The position numbers were made by a program, and so were the translations under genes. From positions 893,001 through 957,000 of the forward strand of contig CP119309.1 in NCBI GenBank assembly GCA_029203145.1: 64,000 bases of DNA, written 5' to 3'. Position 1 is the stretch's first letter, and each line of letters opens with the position of its first letter. Of this stretch, positions 16,139 to 24,405 are shown one piece after another. The notes under the pieces are model-generated. The model was not told where the DNA came from. It saw nothing but the letters and a program-made list of their open reading frames with translations, and did not search any database. This DNA comes from Candidatus Brevundimonas phytovorans. Lineage in GTDB: Bacteria > Pseudomonadota > Alphaproteobacteria > Caulobacterales > Caulobacteraceae.

Positions 16139-19100
16139 TGCTGTCCGATGTTTCGGTCCGCCGCCCCGTCTTTGCGGCGGTGGGGGCCATCGTCCTGTGC
16201 GTCATCGGCCTGGCGGCCTTCTTCTTCCTGCCGGTGCGCGAACTGCCGGACGTCGATCCGCCGGTGGTCTCGGTCAGCACCAGCTACGCCGGGGCCTCGG
16301 CCGAGGTCATCGAAAGCCGGATCACTGAGCCGATCGAGCAGCAGATCGCCGGCATTCAGGGCGTCGAACGCATCAACTCGACCAGCCGCGACGGCCGCTC
16401 CAATGTGAACATCGAGTTCTCGCTGGACCGCAATATCGACGACGCCGCCAACGACGTGCGCGACCGCGTTTCGCGCGTGCAGGGGCGTCTGCCGGATCAG
16501 GCCGACCCGCCGGAAGTGGCCAAGGCCGACTCCGACAGCCAGCCCATCATGATCATGTTCCTGCGTTCCACGACGATGAACCGTCTGGAGCTGACGGACT
16601 ATGCCGACCGCTATCTGGTGGACCGTTTCGCCACCGTGCCGGGCGTGGCCCAGGTCAACATCTTTGGCGAGCAGCGCTACGCCATGCGTATCTGGCTGGA
16701 CGCCGCCGCCATGGCCGCGCGCGGTCTGACCGTCAACGACGTCGAGACGGCGCTGAGCAACCAGAACGTCGAACTGCCCGCCGGTTCGCTGGAATCGACG
16801 CAGAAAGACTATACGGTCCGCGTGGCCCGCACCTATGCGCGGCCTGCCGACTTCGCGCAGTTGCCGATCGGCACACGCGGTTCGGCCTCGACCGCGACCG
16901 GCGCGCAGGCGTCCGGCACCCTGGCCGCCGCATCCACCTCCATGACCAATGGCGTGACCGGCGCCCTGCAGGGCAACGCCGCCTATGTGACGCGGCTGGG
17001 CGACATCGCCCGGATCGAGGAGGCGCCCGCCGAGGCGCGCCGCCTGTTCCGCGGCAATGGCGTCGATCAGATCGGTCTGGCCGTCACGCGTCAGGCCCAG
17101 TCCAACGACCTGGCGATTTCCGAAGGCGCGCGCGCCTTGATGGAGCAGGTCAAGCCGACCCTGCCGCCGGGCACGACGCTGGAAGTCGGGTCCGACAACT
17201 CGGTCTTCACCTCTCACGCCATCGACGAGGTCTGGATCACCATCGGCATCTCGATGGCGCTGGTGGCTCTGGTCAACTTCGTCTTCCTGGGCAGCCTGCG
17301 CGCGGCGATCATCCCCTCGGTGGTGGCGCCCATCTGTCTGCTGGCGACCTTTATCGTCCTGGCCCCGCTCGGCTTCTCGCTGAACCTGCTGACCTTGCTC
17401 GCCCTGGTGCTGGCCATCGGCCTGGTGGTCGATGACGCCATCGTGGTGGTCGAGAATATCCAGCGCCGTCTGGATCACGGCGAGCCGCCGCTGATCGCCG
17501 CCGAGCGTGGCGCGCGTCAGGTCTTCTTCGCCGTCGTGGCGACGACGGTGGTGCTGCTGTCGGTGTTCGCGCCCCTGCTGTTCCTGCCCGGGTATGTCGG
17601 CCGACTGTTCGTCGAACTGGCGGCGGCCATCGCCGCGGCCGTGGCCTTCTCGGCCTTCCTGGCGCTGAGCCTGTCGCCCATGCTGGCGTCCAAGATACTG
17701 AAGCCGGCGCAGTCCGGCGGCTGGGTGGCGCGTCGCGTCGACCGGGCCATGGATGCGCTGAAGCACTCCTACGCCAACTCGCTGAACGCCCTGCTGGGCC
17801 GTCGCGCCGCTGTCGGCGGGGTGATCGGGCTGATCGTTCTGGTCGCGGCGGGCGCTGCGGGCATCTTCATGGTCCTGCCCAACGAGCTGGTGCCGAACGA
17901 GGACCGCGGTCGCGTCCAGATCCGGGTTCAGGGGCCGGAAGGCGCAGGCTTCGACTACACCCGCAAGATCATGCTGGGGCTGGAGCCGATCCTGGCCGAG
18001 TACCGCGAGAACGGCGAGGCGGCCAACTACCTGATCTCGTCGCCCGGCTTCGGCGGCGGCAGCTACAACTCCGGCAACGGGGTGCTGAACCTGTCCGACT
18101 GGTCCGAGCGCAAGCGGTCGGCCGACGAGATCGCCCAGGAACTGAACGGCAAGCTGCGCAGCCAGACCGACGCCCAGGTCAACGCCTCGACCCCCGGCGC
18201 CTTCCAGCGCGGCGGCGGCAACTCCAATTCGGTCGAGATGATCGTCACAGGGGCCGAGTATGGCCCGCTCTACAACTGGCTGCAGCCGATCCTGGCGGCG
18301 GCGCAGGAGAACCCTGGCCTGTCGCGTCCGCGTCTCAACTATGAGCCGAACGCGCCGCGCCTGCTGGTCGATGTCGATCCGCAGAAGGCGGCCGCTCTGG
18401 GCGTGTCGTCGCAGCAGATCGGCCGGGCGCTGGAGACCATGTTCGGGTCTCGTCGCGCCACCACCTACATCAAGGGCGGTCAGGAATACGACGTCATCCT
18501 GCAGACCGATCGCGACAACCGTCGCGGCGTGGGCGATCTGGAAGCCCTCTATGTCTCGACCGGCGCGGGCCAGCTGGTGCCGTTGTCGGCGGTGGTCACG
18601 ACCCAGACGTCCGGCGATACGCCTGACCGTCGCCGTCTGGACCGCCAGCGGGCCATCACCCTTCAGGCCGACCTGAACCCCGGCACCACCATCGACGACG
18701 CCGTGGCCTTCCTCAACGCCGAGGTCGCCAAGCAGCCGCAGGGCCTGGCGACGGTCCGCTGGGGCGGCGCGGCGCGGGATCAGCAGGAAGCGGGCAGCGC
18801 CGTAGGCTGGGCCTTTGGTCTGGCCCTGCTGCTGGTCTTCCTGGTGCTGGCGGCCCAGTTCGAGAGCTGGATCACCCCGGCGGTCATCATGCTGACGGTG
18901 CCATTGGCGGCGGCTGGGGGGCTGTTCGGCCTGTTGATGGCCGGCTCCAGCCTGAACATCTACAGCCAGATCGGCCTGATCATCCTGATCGGGGTGGCGG
19001 CCAAGAACGGGATCCTGATTGTCGAGTTCGCCAACCAGCTGCGCGATCAGGGGCGGACCATCCGTGAGGCGATCATCGAGTCGTCGTCGCTGCGCCTGCG

Positions 19101-19371
19101 CCCGATCATCATGACCTCGATCGCCACCGCCTTCGGCGCCCTGCCACTGATGCTGTGGCAAGGCGCGGGCGCGGGCAGCCGCCAGACCATCGGCGTGGTC
19201 ATCTTCACGGGGGCCATGTTCGCCACCATGCTGACCCTGTTCGTGGTGCCGGTCATCTATGGCGTGCTGGCGCGTTTCACCAAGTCGCCGGAATACACCG
19301 CTCGCAAGATCGAGGAGTGGGAGGCCCAGGAGATCGCCGACGGCAAGACGCCGGACATGACCCCCGGCTAA
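16135..19371 (+). CDS. RND multidrug efflux transporter (AcrB/HAE1 family)
   Basis: The 1078-residue inner-membrane pump has the twofold RND layout: a TM1 start VSVRRPVFAAVGAIVLCVIG, a large periplasmic loop, TM2-6, then a second loop and TM8-12. The proton-relay pair is D433/D434 in GLVVDDAIVVVEN. The second half has GVAAKNGILIVEF with the conserved Lys. It exports amphiphilic drugs or metabolites using the proton-motive force. A loop near residues 240-280 is extended by a Ser/Ala/Thr-rich stretch. It is coupled to the adaptor gene. No TolC-type gene is present, so it must borrow one. Confidence 0.95.
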   Translation: MMLSDVSVRRPVFAAVGAIVLCVIGLAAFFFLPVRELPDVDPPVVSVSTSYAGASAEVIESRITEPIEQQIAGIQGVERINSTSRDGRSNVNIEFSLDRNIDDAANDVRDRVSRVQGRLPDQADPPEVAKADSDSQPIMIMFLRSTTMNRLELTDYADRYLVDRFATVPGVAQVNIFGEQRYAMRIWLDAAAMAARGLTVNDVETALSNQNVELPAGSLESTQKDYTVRVARTYARPADFAQLPIGTRGSASTATGAQASGTLAAASTSMTNGVTGALQGNAAYVTRLGDIARIEEAPAEARRLFRGNGVDQIGLAVTRQAQSNDLAISEGARALMEQVKPTLPPGTTLEVGSDNSVFTSHAIDEVWITIGISMALVALVNFVFLGSLRAAIIPSVVAPICLLATFIVLAPLGFSLNLLTLLALVLAIGLVVDDAIVVVENIQRRLDHGEPPLIAAERGARQVFFAVVATTVVLLSVFAPLLFLPGYVGRLFVELAAAIAAAVAFSAFLALSLSPMLASKILKPAQSGGWVARRVDRAMDALKHSYANSLNALLGRRAAVGGVIGLIVLVAAGAAGIFMVLPNELVPNEDRGRVQIRVQGPEGAGFDYTRKIMLGLEPILAEYRENGEAANYLISSPGFGGGSYNSGNGVLNLSDWSERKRSADEIAQELNGKLRSQTDAQVNASTPGAFQRGGGNSNSVEMIVTGAEYGPLYNWLQPILAAAQENPGLSRPRLNYEPNAPRLLVDVDPQKAAALGVSSQQIGRALETMFGSRRATTYIKGGQEYDVILQTDRDNRRGVGDLEALYVSTGAGQLVPLSAVVTTQTSGDTPDRRRLDRQRAITLQADLNPGTTIDDAVAFLNAEVAKQPQGLATVRWGGAARDQQEAGSAVGWAFGLALLLVFLVLAAQFESWITPAVIMLTVPLAAAGGLFGLLMAGSSLNIYSQIGLIILIGVAAKNGILIVEFANQLRDQGRTIREAIIESSSLRLRPIIMTSIATAFGALPLMLWQGAGAGSRQTIGVVIFTGAMFATMLTLFVVPVIYGVLARFTKSPEYTARKIEEWEAQEIADGKTPDMTPG

Positions 19372-19390
19372 TCTGCGCTGGGCTGAATGA

Positions 19391-19924
19391 TCAGGAAGCG
19401 GGGGCCGTCGCGGCTGCGTCGGCCTTCGCCGTTTCCGGGGTATAGCCCGTCTCCACCTTCAGGAAGGCGATGACGTCGCGGCGGTCGGTGGCGTCGCGCA
19501 GGCCGGCGAAGGTCATCTTGTTGCCGGGCAGGAAGGTCTTGGGATTCTCCAGCCAGTGATCCAGCTTGTCGGCGTCCCAGGCGAAGCCTGCCGTGCGCAG
19601 GGCGTGGGAATAGCTGTACTTGTCCAGCGCCCCGGCCTGACGGCCGAAGACGCCGTAAAGGTTCGGCCCCGCCATGTTCGGCCCGCCCGGCGTGATGGTG
19701 TGGCAGGACCGGCAGCGGGCGAAGGCGCGACGCCCGTTTTCAAGGTCGCCGGCATTATAGGGGGCGGGTAGGGCGGCCAGCATGGCGAGCTTTTCAGCCT
19801 CGGTCGCGGCGGGCGGGGGCGGGGCCTTGGGCGTCGCATCGGCGGCGGGCGCCGAGTTGTCGCCGCAGGCGGCGAGGGCCAGCGAGGCGGTCAGGACGGC
19901 GGAAATTGCAAGGATGGTGCGCAT
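19391..19924 (-). CDS. Lipoprotein c-type cytochrome (cytochrome c2/c552-like)
   Basis: The 177-residue protein has a lipoprotein signal with lipobox LALAAC (C20) and an Ala/Pro-rich linker. The class I cytochrome domain follows, with heme motif CRSCH at residues 71-75. GPNLYGVFGRQAG and PGNKMTFAG supply the family fold and the axial Met. It is a membrane-tethered electron carrier in the periplasm. Start 19924 is preferred to 19936 because GGAG lies six bases upstream and the signal then begins correctly. A short Ala-rich tail ends the protein. The partner oxidase is not in the window. Confidence 0.9.
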   Translation of the reverse strand: MRTILAISAVLTASLALAACGDNSAPAADATPKAPPPPAATEAEKLAMLAALPAPYNAGDLENGRRAFARCRSCHTITPGGPNMAGPNLYGVFGRQAGALDKYSYSHALRTAGFAWDADKLDHWLENPKTFLPGNKMTFAGLRDATDRRDVIAFLKVETGYTPETAKADAAATAPAS

Positions 19925-20001
19925 GGCGGACTCCATAGGCCAGATGCCCTTGATAGCCGATGGGCGTTTAGTCGCAACGGCGCCGGTGATCGTTACTGGA
20001 C

Positions 20002-20033
20002 GCGAACCGTTCGCAGCTGATAATCACTGTCAA
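20002..20033. promoter_or_regulatory. Palindrome and Fur-like AT-rich site upstream of feoA
   Basis: GCGAA-CCG-TTCGC is a perfect 13-bp palindrome at 20002-20014, followed directly by CTGATAATCACTG, which partly matches the Fur box core GATAATGATAATC. The position, 30-60 bases before feoA, suits iron-dependent repression. The match is imperfect and the call is an inference. Confidence 0.35.
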
Positions 20034-20063
20034 CTTAAGTGAGCGGCGCAAGGCGCCGTCGTA

Positions 20064-20345
20064 ATGAGCGCCATGACCGACACCATCAAACTCAGCCAGG
20101 CCCGTCGCGGCGACCGCGGCGTCATCGTTCAGGTCGGCACGCATTGTCACCATCAGGATCACGAGATCGAGCTGGAGCGGCGCTTGCTGGAGCTGGGCTT
20201 CGTCGAGGGCGCGCGCGTCGAACTGCTGCACGAGGGTCTGTTTGGTCGCGATCCCATCGCCATCAGGGTGGATGACATGCGCGTGGCCCTGCGTCGGCAG
20301 GAGGCGGCCAGTCTGACCATTCTTCTGGACGGGGAGGCTGTCTGA
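20064..20345 (+). CDS. feoA: Ferrous iron transport protein A
   Basis: The 93-residue protein has the SH3-like FeoA fold: LSQARRGDRGVIVQV, then LLELGFVEGARVELLHEGLFG, and DPIAIRVDDMRVALRRQEA at the end. FeoA is a small cytoplasmic partner of FeoB. The insert THCHHQDHEIELERR holds three His residues close together, which could bind metal, but such a role is not established. Starts at 20064 and 20073 are both possible. The stop and feoB start share one base (TGATG), so the pair is coupled. Confidence 0.93.
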   Translation: MSAMTDTIKLSQARRGDRGVIVQVGTHCHHQDHEIELERRLLELGFVEGARVELLHEGLFGRDPIAIRVDDMRVALRRQEAASLTILLDGEAV

Positions 20346-22216
20346 TGGACATGGCCGTTCGCACCGCCCGTATCGCTCTCGTCGGCAATCCCAACAGCGG
20401 CAAGACCGCCCTGTTCAACGCCCTGACGGGCGCCCACCAGAAGGTCGCCAACTACGCGGGCGTCACCGTCGAGCGCAAGGAAGGGCGGATTACCGCCGCT
20501 GACGGCCGCACCCTGTCGGTGCTGGATTTGCCGGGCACCTATTCGCTGCGCGCGCGCAGTCTGGATGAGGAAGTCACCCGCGACGCCGTCCTGGGCGCCC
20601 TGCCGGGCGAGAGCCCGCCGGACGTGGTGGTCTGCGTCGCCGACGCCACCAACCTGAGGCTGGTGTTGCGTCTGGCGCTGGAGCTGAAGCAGGTCGGGCG
20701 GCCGATGGTGCTGGCCCTCAACATGTACGACATCGCCCAGCGTCAGGGCCTGCGCATCGACCTGGAGAAGCTGTCGGCCGAGATCGGCGCGCCGGTGATC
20801 ACCACGGTCGCCACGCGCAAGCGCGGCATCGCCGAACTGGTCGCCGCCGCGCAAGGACAGGCCGATCTGGCGGTGGGCGAGAGCCACAACGACTGGCACG
20901 CGCCGTCCCCCGCCGAAATCCGCGCCGCGCATCGCGAGGCCGAGCGGATCGTCAAGGCCTGCGTCCGCCCGCCTGAGCGCCCCGACACCCTGACCGGCAA
21001 GATCGACAGCGTGCTGCTGCACCCGGTCGCCGGTCTGCTCATCCTGATGGGCGTGCTGTTCCTCATGTTCCAGGCCGTCTTCACCTGGGCCACGCCCGCC
21101 ATGGACGGCATCGAGGCCTTCTTCGCGCTGGTGGGCGGCTGGGTGGCGGCGGTGCTGCCGGATGGTCTGCTGCAAAGCCTGATCGTCGACGGTCTGATCG
21201 GCGGGGTCGGCAGCGTGCTGGTCTTCCTGCCGCAGATTTTGATCATCTTCTTCTTCATCATCGTGCTGGAAGATTTCGGCTACATGGCCCGCGCGGCCTT
21301 CCTGATGGACAAGATCATGGGCGGGGCGGGGTTGCATGGCCGCGCCTTCATTCCCCTGCTGTCCAGCTTCGCCTGCGCCATTCCCGGCATCATGGCGACG
21401 CGGGTGATCGAGGCCAAGCGCGACCGCCTGACCACCATCCTGATCGCGCCGCTGATGACCTGCTCGGCGCGCATTCCGGTCTATGTCCTGATCATCGGCG
21501 CCTTCATCCCGAATGAGACGGTCTGGGGCTTCTTCAGCCTGCAGGGTCTGGTCATGTTCGGCCTCTACGCCAGCGGCATCATCAGCGCGCTGCTGGTCTC
21601 GCTAGTGGTGCGCAGGGTCTTCTGGCGAGGGGCGGTCGAGCCTTTCATGATGGAGCTGCCCGCCTACAAGATGCCCGACATCAAGAGCGTGCTGTTCAAT
21701 CTGTGGCTGCGCGCCAAGATATTCCTGCGTCGCGCGGGCAAGATCATCCTGCCCCTGATGATCATCGTCTGGGCGCTGTCGACCTTCCCCTATCCGCCGG
21801 AAGGCGCGACGGGACCGGCCATCGACTATTCCTTCGCCGGCATGATCGGCAAGGCGCTGGAGCCCATCTTCGCCCCCATCGGTTTCAACTGGCAGATGGT
21901 GGTGGCTCTGGTCCCCGGCATGGCCGCACGCGAAGTCGCCGTGGCGGTTCTGGGCACGGTCTATGCCGTCGCCGGCGCCGAAGAGAACGTCGGCGCCCTG
22001 GCCTCGGTCCTGTCCGCCAACTGGTCGCTGGCCACGGGTCTGGCCTTCCTGGCCTGGTATGTCTTCGCGCCCCAGTGCCTGCCGACCATCGGCGTCGTGC
22101 GTCGCGAGACGGGCTCGATGAAATGGACCCTGATCATGGTCGGCTATATGTTCGGTCTGGCCTATCTGGCGGCCTTCATCGTCTATCACACGGCCGTGGC
22201 GCTGGGCGGGGGCTAA
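20345..22216 (+). CDS. feoB: Ferrous iron transporter B
   Basis: The 623-residue membrane GTPase has an N-terminal G domain with G1 GNPNSGKT at residues 14-21, the G3 DLPGTYSLR and the G4-like LNMYD. A helical spacer follows. The membrane part has two Gate motifs, including FACAIPGIMATRVIEAKRD and the second around VPGMAAREVAVAVLGTVY. It imports Fe(II). The G4 motif NMYD in place of NKxD is typical of many FeoB proteins. feoC is absent. Coupling to feoA supports the assignment. Confidence 0.96.
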   Translation: MDMAVRTARIALVGNPNSGKTALFNALTGAHQKVANYAGVTVERKEGRITAADGRTLSVLDLPGTYSLRARSLDEEVTRDAVLGALPGESPPDVVVCVADATNLRLVLRLALELKQVGRPMVLALNMYDIAQRQGLRIDLEKLSAEIGAPVITTVATRKRGIAELVAAAQGQADLAVGESHNDWHAPSPAEIRAAHREAERIVKACVRPPERPDTLTGKIDSVLLHPVAGLLILMGVLFLMFQAVFTWATPAMDGIEAFFALVGGWVAAVLPDGLLQSLIVDGLIGGVGSVLVFLPQILIIFFFIIVLEDFGYMARAAFLMDKIMGGAGLHGRAFIPLLSSFACAIPGIMATRVIEAKRDRLTTILIAPLMTCSARIPVYVLIIGAFIPNETVWGFFSLQGLVMFGLYASGIISALLVSLVVRRVFWRGAVEPFMMELPAYKMPDIKSVLFNLWLRAKIFLRRAGKIILPLMIIVWALSTFPYPPEGATGPAIDYSFAGMIGKALEPIFAPIGFNWQMVVALVPGMAAREVAVAVLGTVYAVAGAEENVGALASVLSANWSLATGLAFLAWYVFAPQCLPTIGVVRRETGSMKWTLIMVGYMFGLAYLAAFIVYHTAVALGGG

Positions 22217-22228
22217 ACACCCCGCTGT

Positions 22229-22257
22229 CGCTCATCCCCGCGAAGGCCGGGATCCAG
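22229..22257. repeat. REP-like palindromic repeat, single copy
   Basis: This is a reverse-oriented member of the element seen at 2201 and 2301, with core CTCATCCCCGCGAAGGCCGGGAT. It lies between feoB and the convergent tetR gene and may end transcription there. Confidence 0.7.
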
Positions 22258-22299
22258 ATTGCAGGGCGCGCCTGTTCGTTCCGAAGGCGTAATTCGGGC

Positions 22300-22926
22300 C
22301 TATCTGCCGGTAGTCAGCTTGACCACGATATGCGCCGTCGTGTCGACAATGGCCTCGGCGGTGTCGGCGCGGCGCATCAGGGCGAAGCCAGCGGCGACGG
22401 ATTCCACCAGATTGGCGGTCTCGTAAGAGGTCAGGCGCGGGCTCAGGCCATCGGGATGGGCCCCGCCGGCCTTGGCTTGAGCGATGCGGCGTTCCAGCGC
22501 CAGGTGTAGGCGACGCATCCGCTTGATGCGGCTCTCGGCAAACTCAGGCTCGCCCTTGTCGGCCAGCATGTGCTCGACACGCAGCACCGGGCCGTGGTCG
22601 CCCCACAGGGCCAGAACTTCCAGCACATAGGCGCGCACGGCCTCGAAGGCGCGGTCCCCGGTCCAGTCGGCGTGGATATGTTTGGCCAGACGCTGGAAGT
22701 CCTCACCGGCCTCTTCGCACAGGACCAGCAGGCCTTCCTCGACGGACCTGAAGTAGGTGTAGAAGGTCGGCGCGGACACGCCCGCCGCCAGCGCCACGTC
22801 GGCGGCGCGAATCTCGCCCAGATGCTTGTGGTTCAGCAGGCCGCGCAGGGCGTCGAGAATGGCCCGGCGAGTCCGCGCCCCGCGCGTCCCGATCTTGTGG
22901 CCCAGCTTGTTGGTCGTCTCGGTCAT
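22300..22926 (-). CDS. TetR-family transcriptional regulator
   Basis: The 208-residue regulator has an N-terminal HTH: RRAILDALRGLLNHKHLGEI, then AADVALAAGVSAPTFYTYF. The C-terminal ligand domain is helical, with VRAYVLEVLALWGDHGPVLRVEHML. The ligand and targets are unknown. The ATG at 22926 has no Shine-Dalgarno on the transcript, and it starts only 22 bases after the end of a tRNA-Thr gene on the same strand. It may therefore be read from the tRNA promoter or be nearly leaderless. It is convergent with feoB. Confidence 0.88.
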   Translation of the reverse strand: MTETTNKLGHKIGTRGARTRRAILDALRGLLNHKHLGEIRAADVALAAGVSAPTFYTYFRSVEEGLLVLCEEAGEDFQRLAKHIHADWTGDRAFEAVRAYVLEVLALWGDHGPVLRVEHMLADKGEPEFAESRIKRMRRLHLALERRIAQAKAGGAHPDGLSPRLTSYETANLVESVAAGFALMRRADTAEAIVDTTAHIVVKLTTGR

Positions 22927-22947
22927 GGAGGGAGGCGGCCGAAGAAA

Positions 22948-23023
22948 TGGTGCCGGTTGCAGGAATCGAACCCGCGACATCCAGTTTACAAAACTGGCGC
23001 TCTACCAACTGAGCTAAACCGGC
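22948..23023 (-). tRNA. tRNA-Thr (anticodon TGT)
   Basis: The 76-base gene folds as a cloverleaf. The acceptor GCCGGTT pairs with AACCGGC, followed by discriminator A and an encoded CCA. The D arm is GCTC/GAGC with AGTTGGTA. The anticodon stem CCAGT/ACTGG encloses TTTGTAA, giving anticodon TGT that reads ACA/ACG. The T arm is GCGGGTTCGATTCCTGC with the standard TTCGA core. tetR follows on the same strand. Confidence 0.97.
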
Positions 23024-23074
23024 GTTGCGCGCCTTATGCTGGCGGAATCTCTCAGACGCAAGCACAGTCCGCAC

Positions 23075-23425
23075 ATGCCGATGACGCCCTATCTCACGCC
23101 GATCCTTTTGCTGGCCCTGTCGAACGTCTTCATGACCTTCGCCTGGTATGGCCACCTGAAATTCGGAGCCAAACCCTTGTGGATCGTGGTGATCCTGAGC
23201 TGGGGCATCGCCTTCTTCGAATACTGCCTGGCCGTGCCCGCCAACCGCATTGGCCATCAGGTCTATTCGGCGGCCGAGCTGAAGACCATGCAGGAGGTGA
23301 TCACCCTGCTGGTGTTCGCTGTCTTCTCGGTGCTCTACCTCGGCGAGAAGCTGACCCTGAACCATCTGGTCGGCTTCTCGCTGATCGCGGGCGGGGCCTT
23401 CTTCATCTTCAAGGGCCCGCTGTAG
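23075..23425 (+). CDS. DUF486 (DMT-superfamily) small membrane protein
   Basis: The 116-residue integral membrane protein has four hydrophobic segments: TPILLLALSNVFMTFAWYG, WIVVILSWGIAFFEYCLAV, VITLLVFAVFSVLYL and LVGFSLIAGGAFFIFKG. The FAWYGHLKF and PANRIGHQVYSAAELKTMQE blocks are the DUF486 signature. The family resembles one repeat of drug/metabolite exporters, and its substrate is unknown. Three in-frame ATGs (23036, 23075, 23081) exist. The middle one fits family length; none has a clear ribosome site. It is divergent from the tRNA and convergent with the HIT gene, whose end is one base away. Confidence 0.88.
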   Translation: MPMTPYLTPILLLALSNVFMTFAWYGHLKFGAKPLWIVVILSWGIAFFEYCLAVPANRIGHQVYSAAELKTMQEVITLLVFAVFSVLYLGEKLTLNHLVGFSLIAGGAFFIFKGPL

Positions 23426-23426
23426 C

Positions 23427-23864
23427 TCAGTCCAGTTCGGCGGCGATCCGGGCGGCCAGGGCCCTGAGCTGTTCGGTGTCGGCCATGGGAGCGTGGCCGT
23501 GGCCCTTGAGCGCGCGGTCCGCCCAGCGCGGGATGATGTGGAAATGCAGGTGGAAGACGGTCTGGCCGCCCGCTTCGCCGTTGAACTGCATCAGGCTGAG
23601 ACCGTCGGGCTTCAGCGCCTTTTCCACCGCGCGGGCGGTGCGCTGGACGGCGGCGGTCAGCGTGGTCAGGACCTCGGGCTCGATCTCGAGCAGGTTGCGC
23701 GCCTGCGAGGTCTTGGACACCACGAGGACATGACCTTCGGACTGGGGGAAGACATCCATGAAGGCCAGGACGTCGTCGTCTTCCCACACCTTCACGCTGG
23801 GAATCTCGCCGCGCAGGATTCTGGCGAAGATGTTGTCGGGGTCGTAGGCGCCGTGAAGGCTCAT
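23427..23864 (-). CDS. HIT-family nucleotide hydrolase/transferase
   Basis: The 145-residue protein has the histidine triad HLHFH (H105, H107, H109) in QTVFHLHFHIIPRW. The N-terminal IFARILRGEIPSVKVWEDD block is that of HINT/Hit proteins. Members hydrolyse nucleoside phosphoramidates or dinucleotides. GGAG precedes the ATG at 23864. A length of about 145 is normal for the alphaproteobacterial form. It is the only gene on this strand here, opposed by the DUF486 gene with essentially no spacer. Confidence 0.93.
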   Translation of the reverse strand: MSLHGAYDPDNIFARILRGEIPSVKVWEDDDVLAFMDVFPQSEGHVLVVSKTSQARNLLEIEPEVLTTLTAAVQRTARAVEKALKPDGLSLMQFNGEAGGQTVFHLHFHIIPRWADRALKGHGHAPMADTEQLRALAARIAAELD

Positions 23865-23979
23865 GGGGGGGCTCCGTCAGAGAGGTCGGAGCAAGGCTAG
23901 CAGGGCAGGGCGAATTTCGCACGGGAGCGAAACGTGATCTGGCGCACTATATGGTCAAGGTTCACGGAGATCGTCTTGC

Positions 23980-24336
23980 ATGCTGCGTTTCATCGTTCAG
24001 GCCGTCGTTACCGCCCTGGGGCTGTGGCTGGCCGCCAGGGTCGTGCCGGGGGTGGATTTCACCTCGACCGGGTCTTTGGTGGCGGCAGCCGTAATCCTGG
24101 GCCTCGTCAACGCCATAGTGCGGCCGATCATGGTCATCCTGACCCTGCCGCTGACCATCGTGACCCTGGGCCTGTTCCTGCTGGTGGTGAACGCGGCGAT
24201 GATCGGGCTGACGGCCTGGTTCCTGGGCGGATTCGCAGTCAATGGATTGTGGGCCGGCATCGGCGCCGCCATCGTGACGGGCGTGGTCAGTTGGATCGCC
24301 GCCTCCCTGTTCGGCGAGGGCGAGCGCGCGCGCTGA
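23980..24336 (+). CDS. Phage holin family 4-type membrane protein
   Basis: The 118-residue protein has four hydrophobic helices: FIVQAVVTALGLWLAARVV, LVAAAVILGLVNAIVRPIMV, LTIVTLGLFLLVVNAAMIGL and a C-terminal WAGIGAAIVTGVVSWIAA. This pattern with NAIVRPI is the PF04020 family, annotated as a phage holin superfamily but carried by most bacterial chromosomes outside prophages. The function is unknown. ACGGAGA lies upstream of the ATG. No lysis or phage genes are near, so a prophage origin is not supported. Confidence 0.85.
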   Translation: MLRFIVQAVVTALGLWLAARVVPGVDFTSTGSLVAAAVILGLVNAIVRPIMVILTLPLTIVTLGLFLLVVNAAMIGLTAWFLGGFAVNGLWAGIGAAIVTGVVSWIAASLFGEGERAR

Positions 24337-24340
24337 ATAA

Positions 24341-24376
24341 ATCCGGGTAATATTGACGCGTTGATATTGCCCGGAT
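24341..24376. promoter_or_regulatory. Inverted repeat upstream of the DUF2239 gene (candidate operator)
   Basis: ATCCGGGTAATAT (24341-24353) and ATATTGCCCGGAT (24364-24376) are inverted 13-base arms with one mismatch around a 10-base spacer. The element lies 30 bases before the DUF2239 start, is AT-rich compared with its surroundings, and has no T-run. A dimeric repressor site is the simplest reading. The binding protein is unknown. Confidence 0.5.
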
Positions 24377-24405
24377 AAATCCTTGGCGCTGTTCAAGGAG
24401 CGAAG

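Noticed and set aside
16120..19161. 1013-residue open frame on the - strand under the RND pump
   Set aside because: Exact shadow of a clear AcrB-family gene; no domain, start signal or membrane pattern of its own.
23980..24336. Prophage remnant because of the holin-family match
   Set aside because: PF04020 proteins are common chromosomal membrane proteins; no endolysin, integrase or phage structural gene is near.
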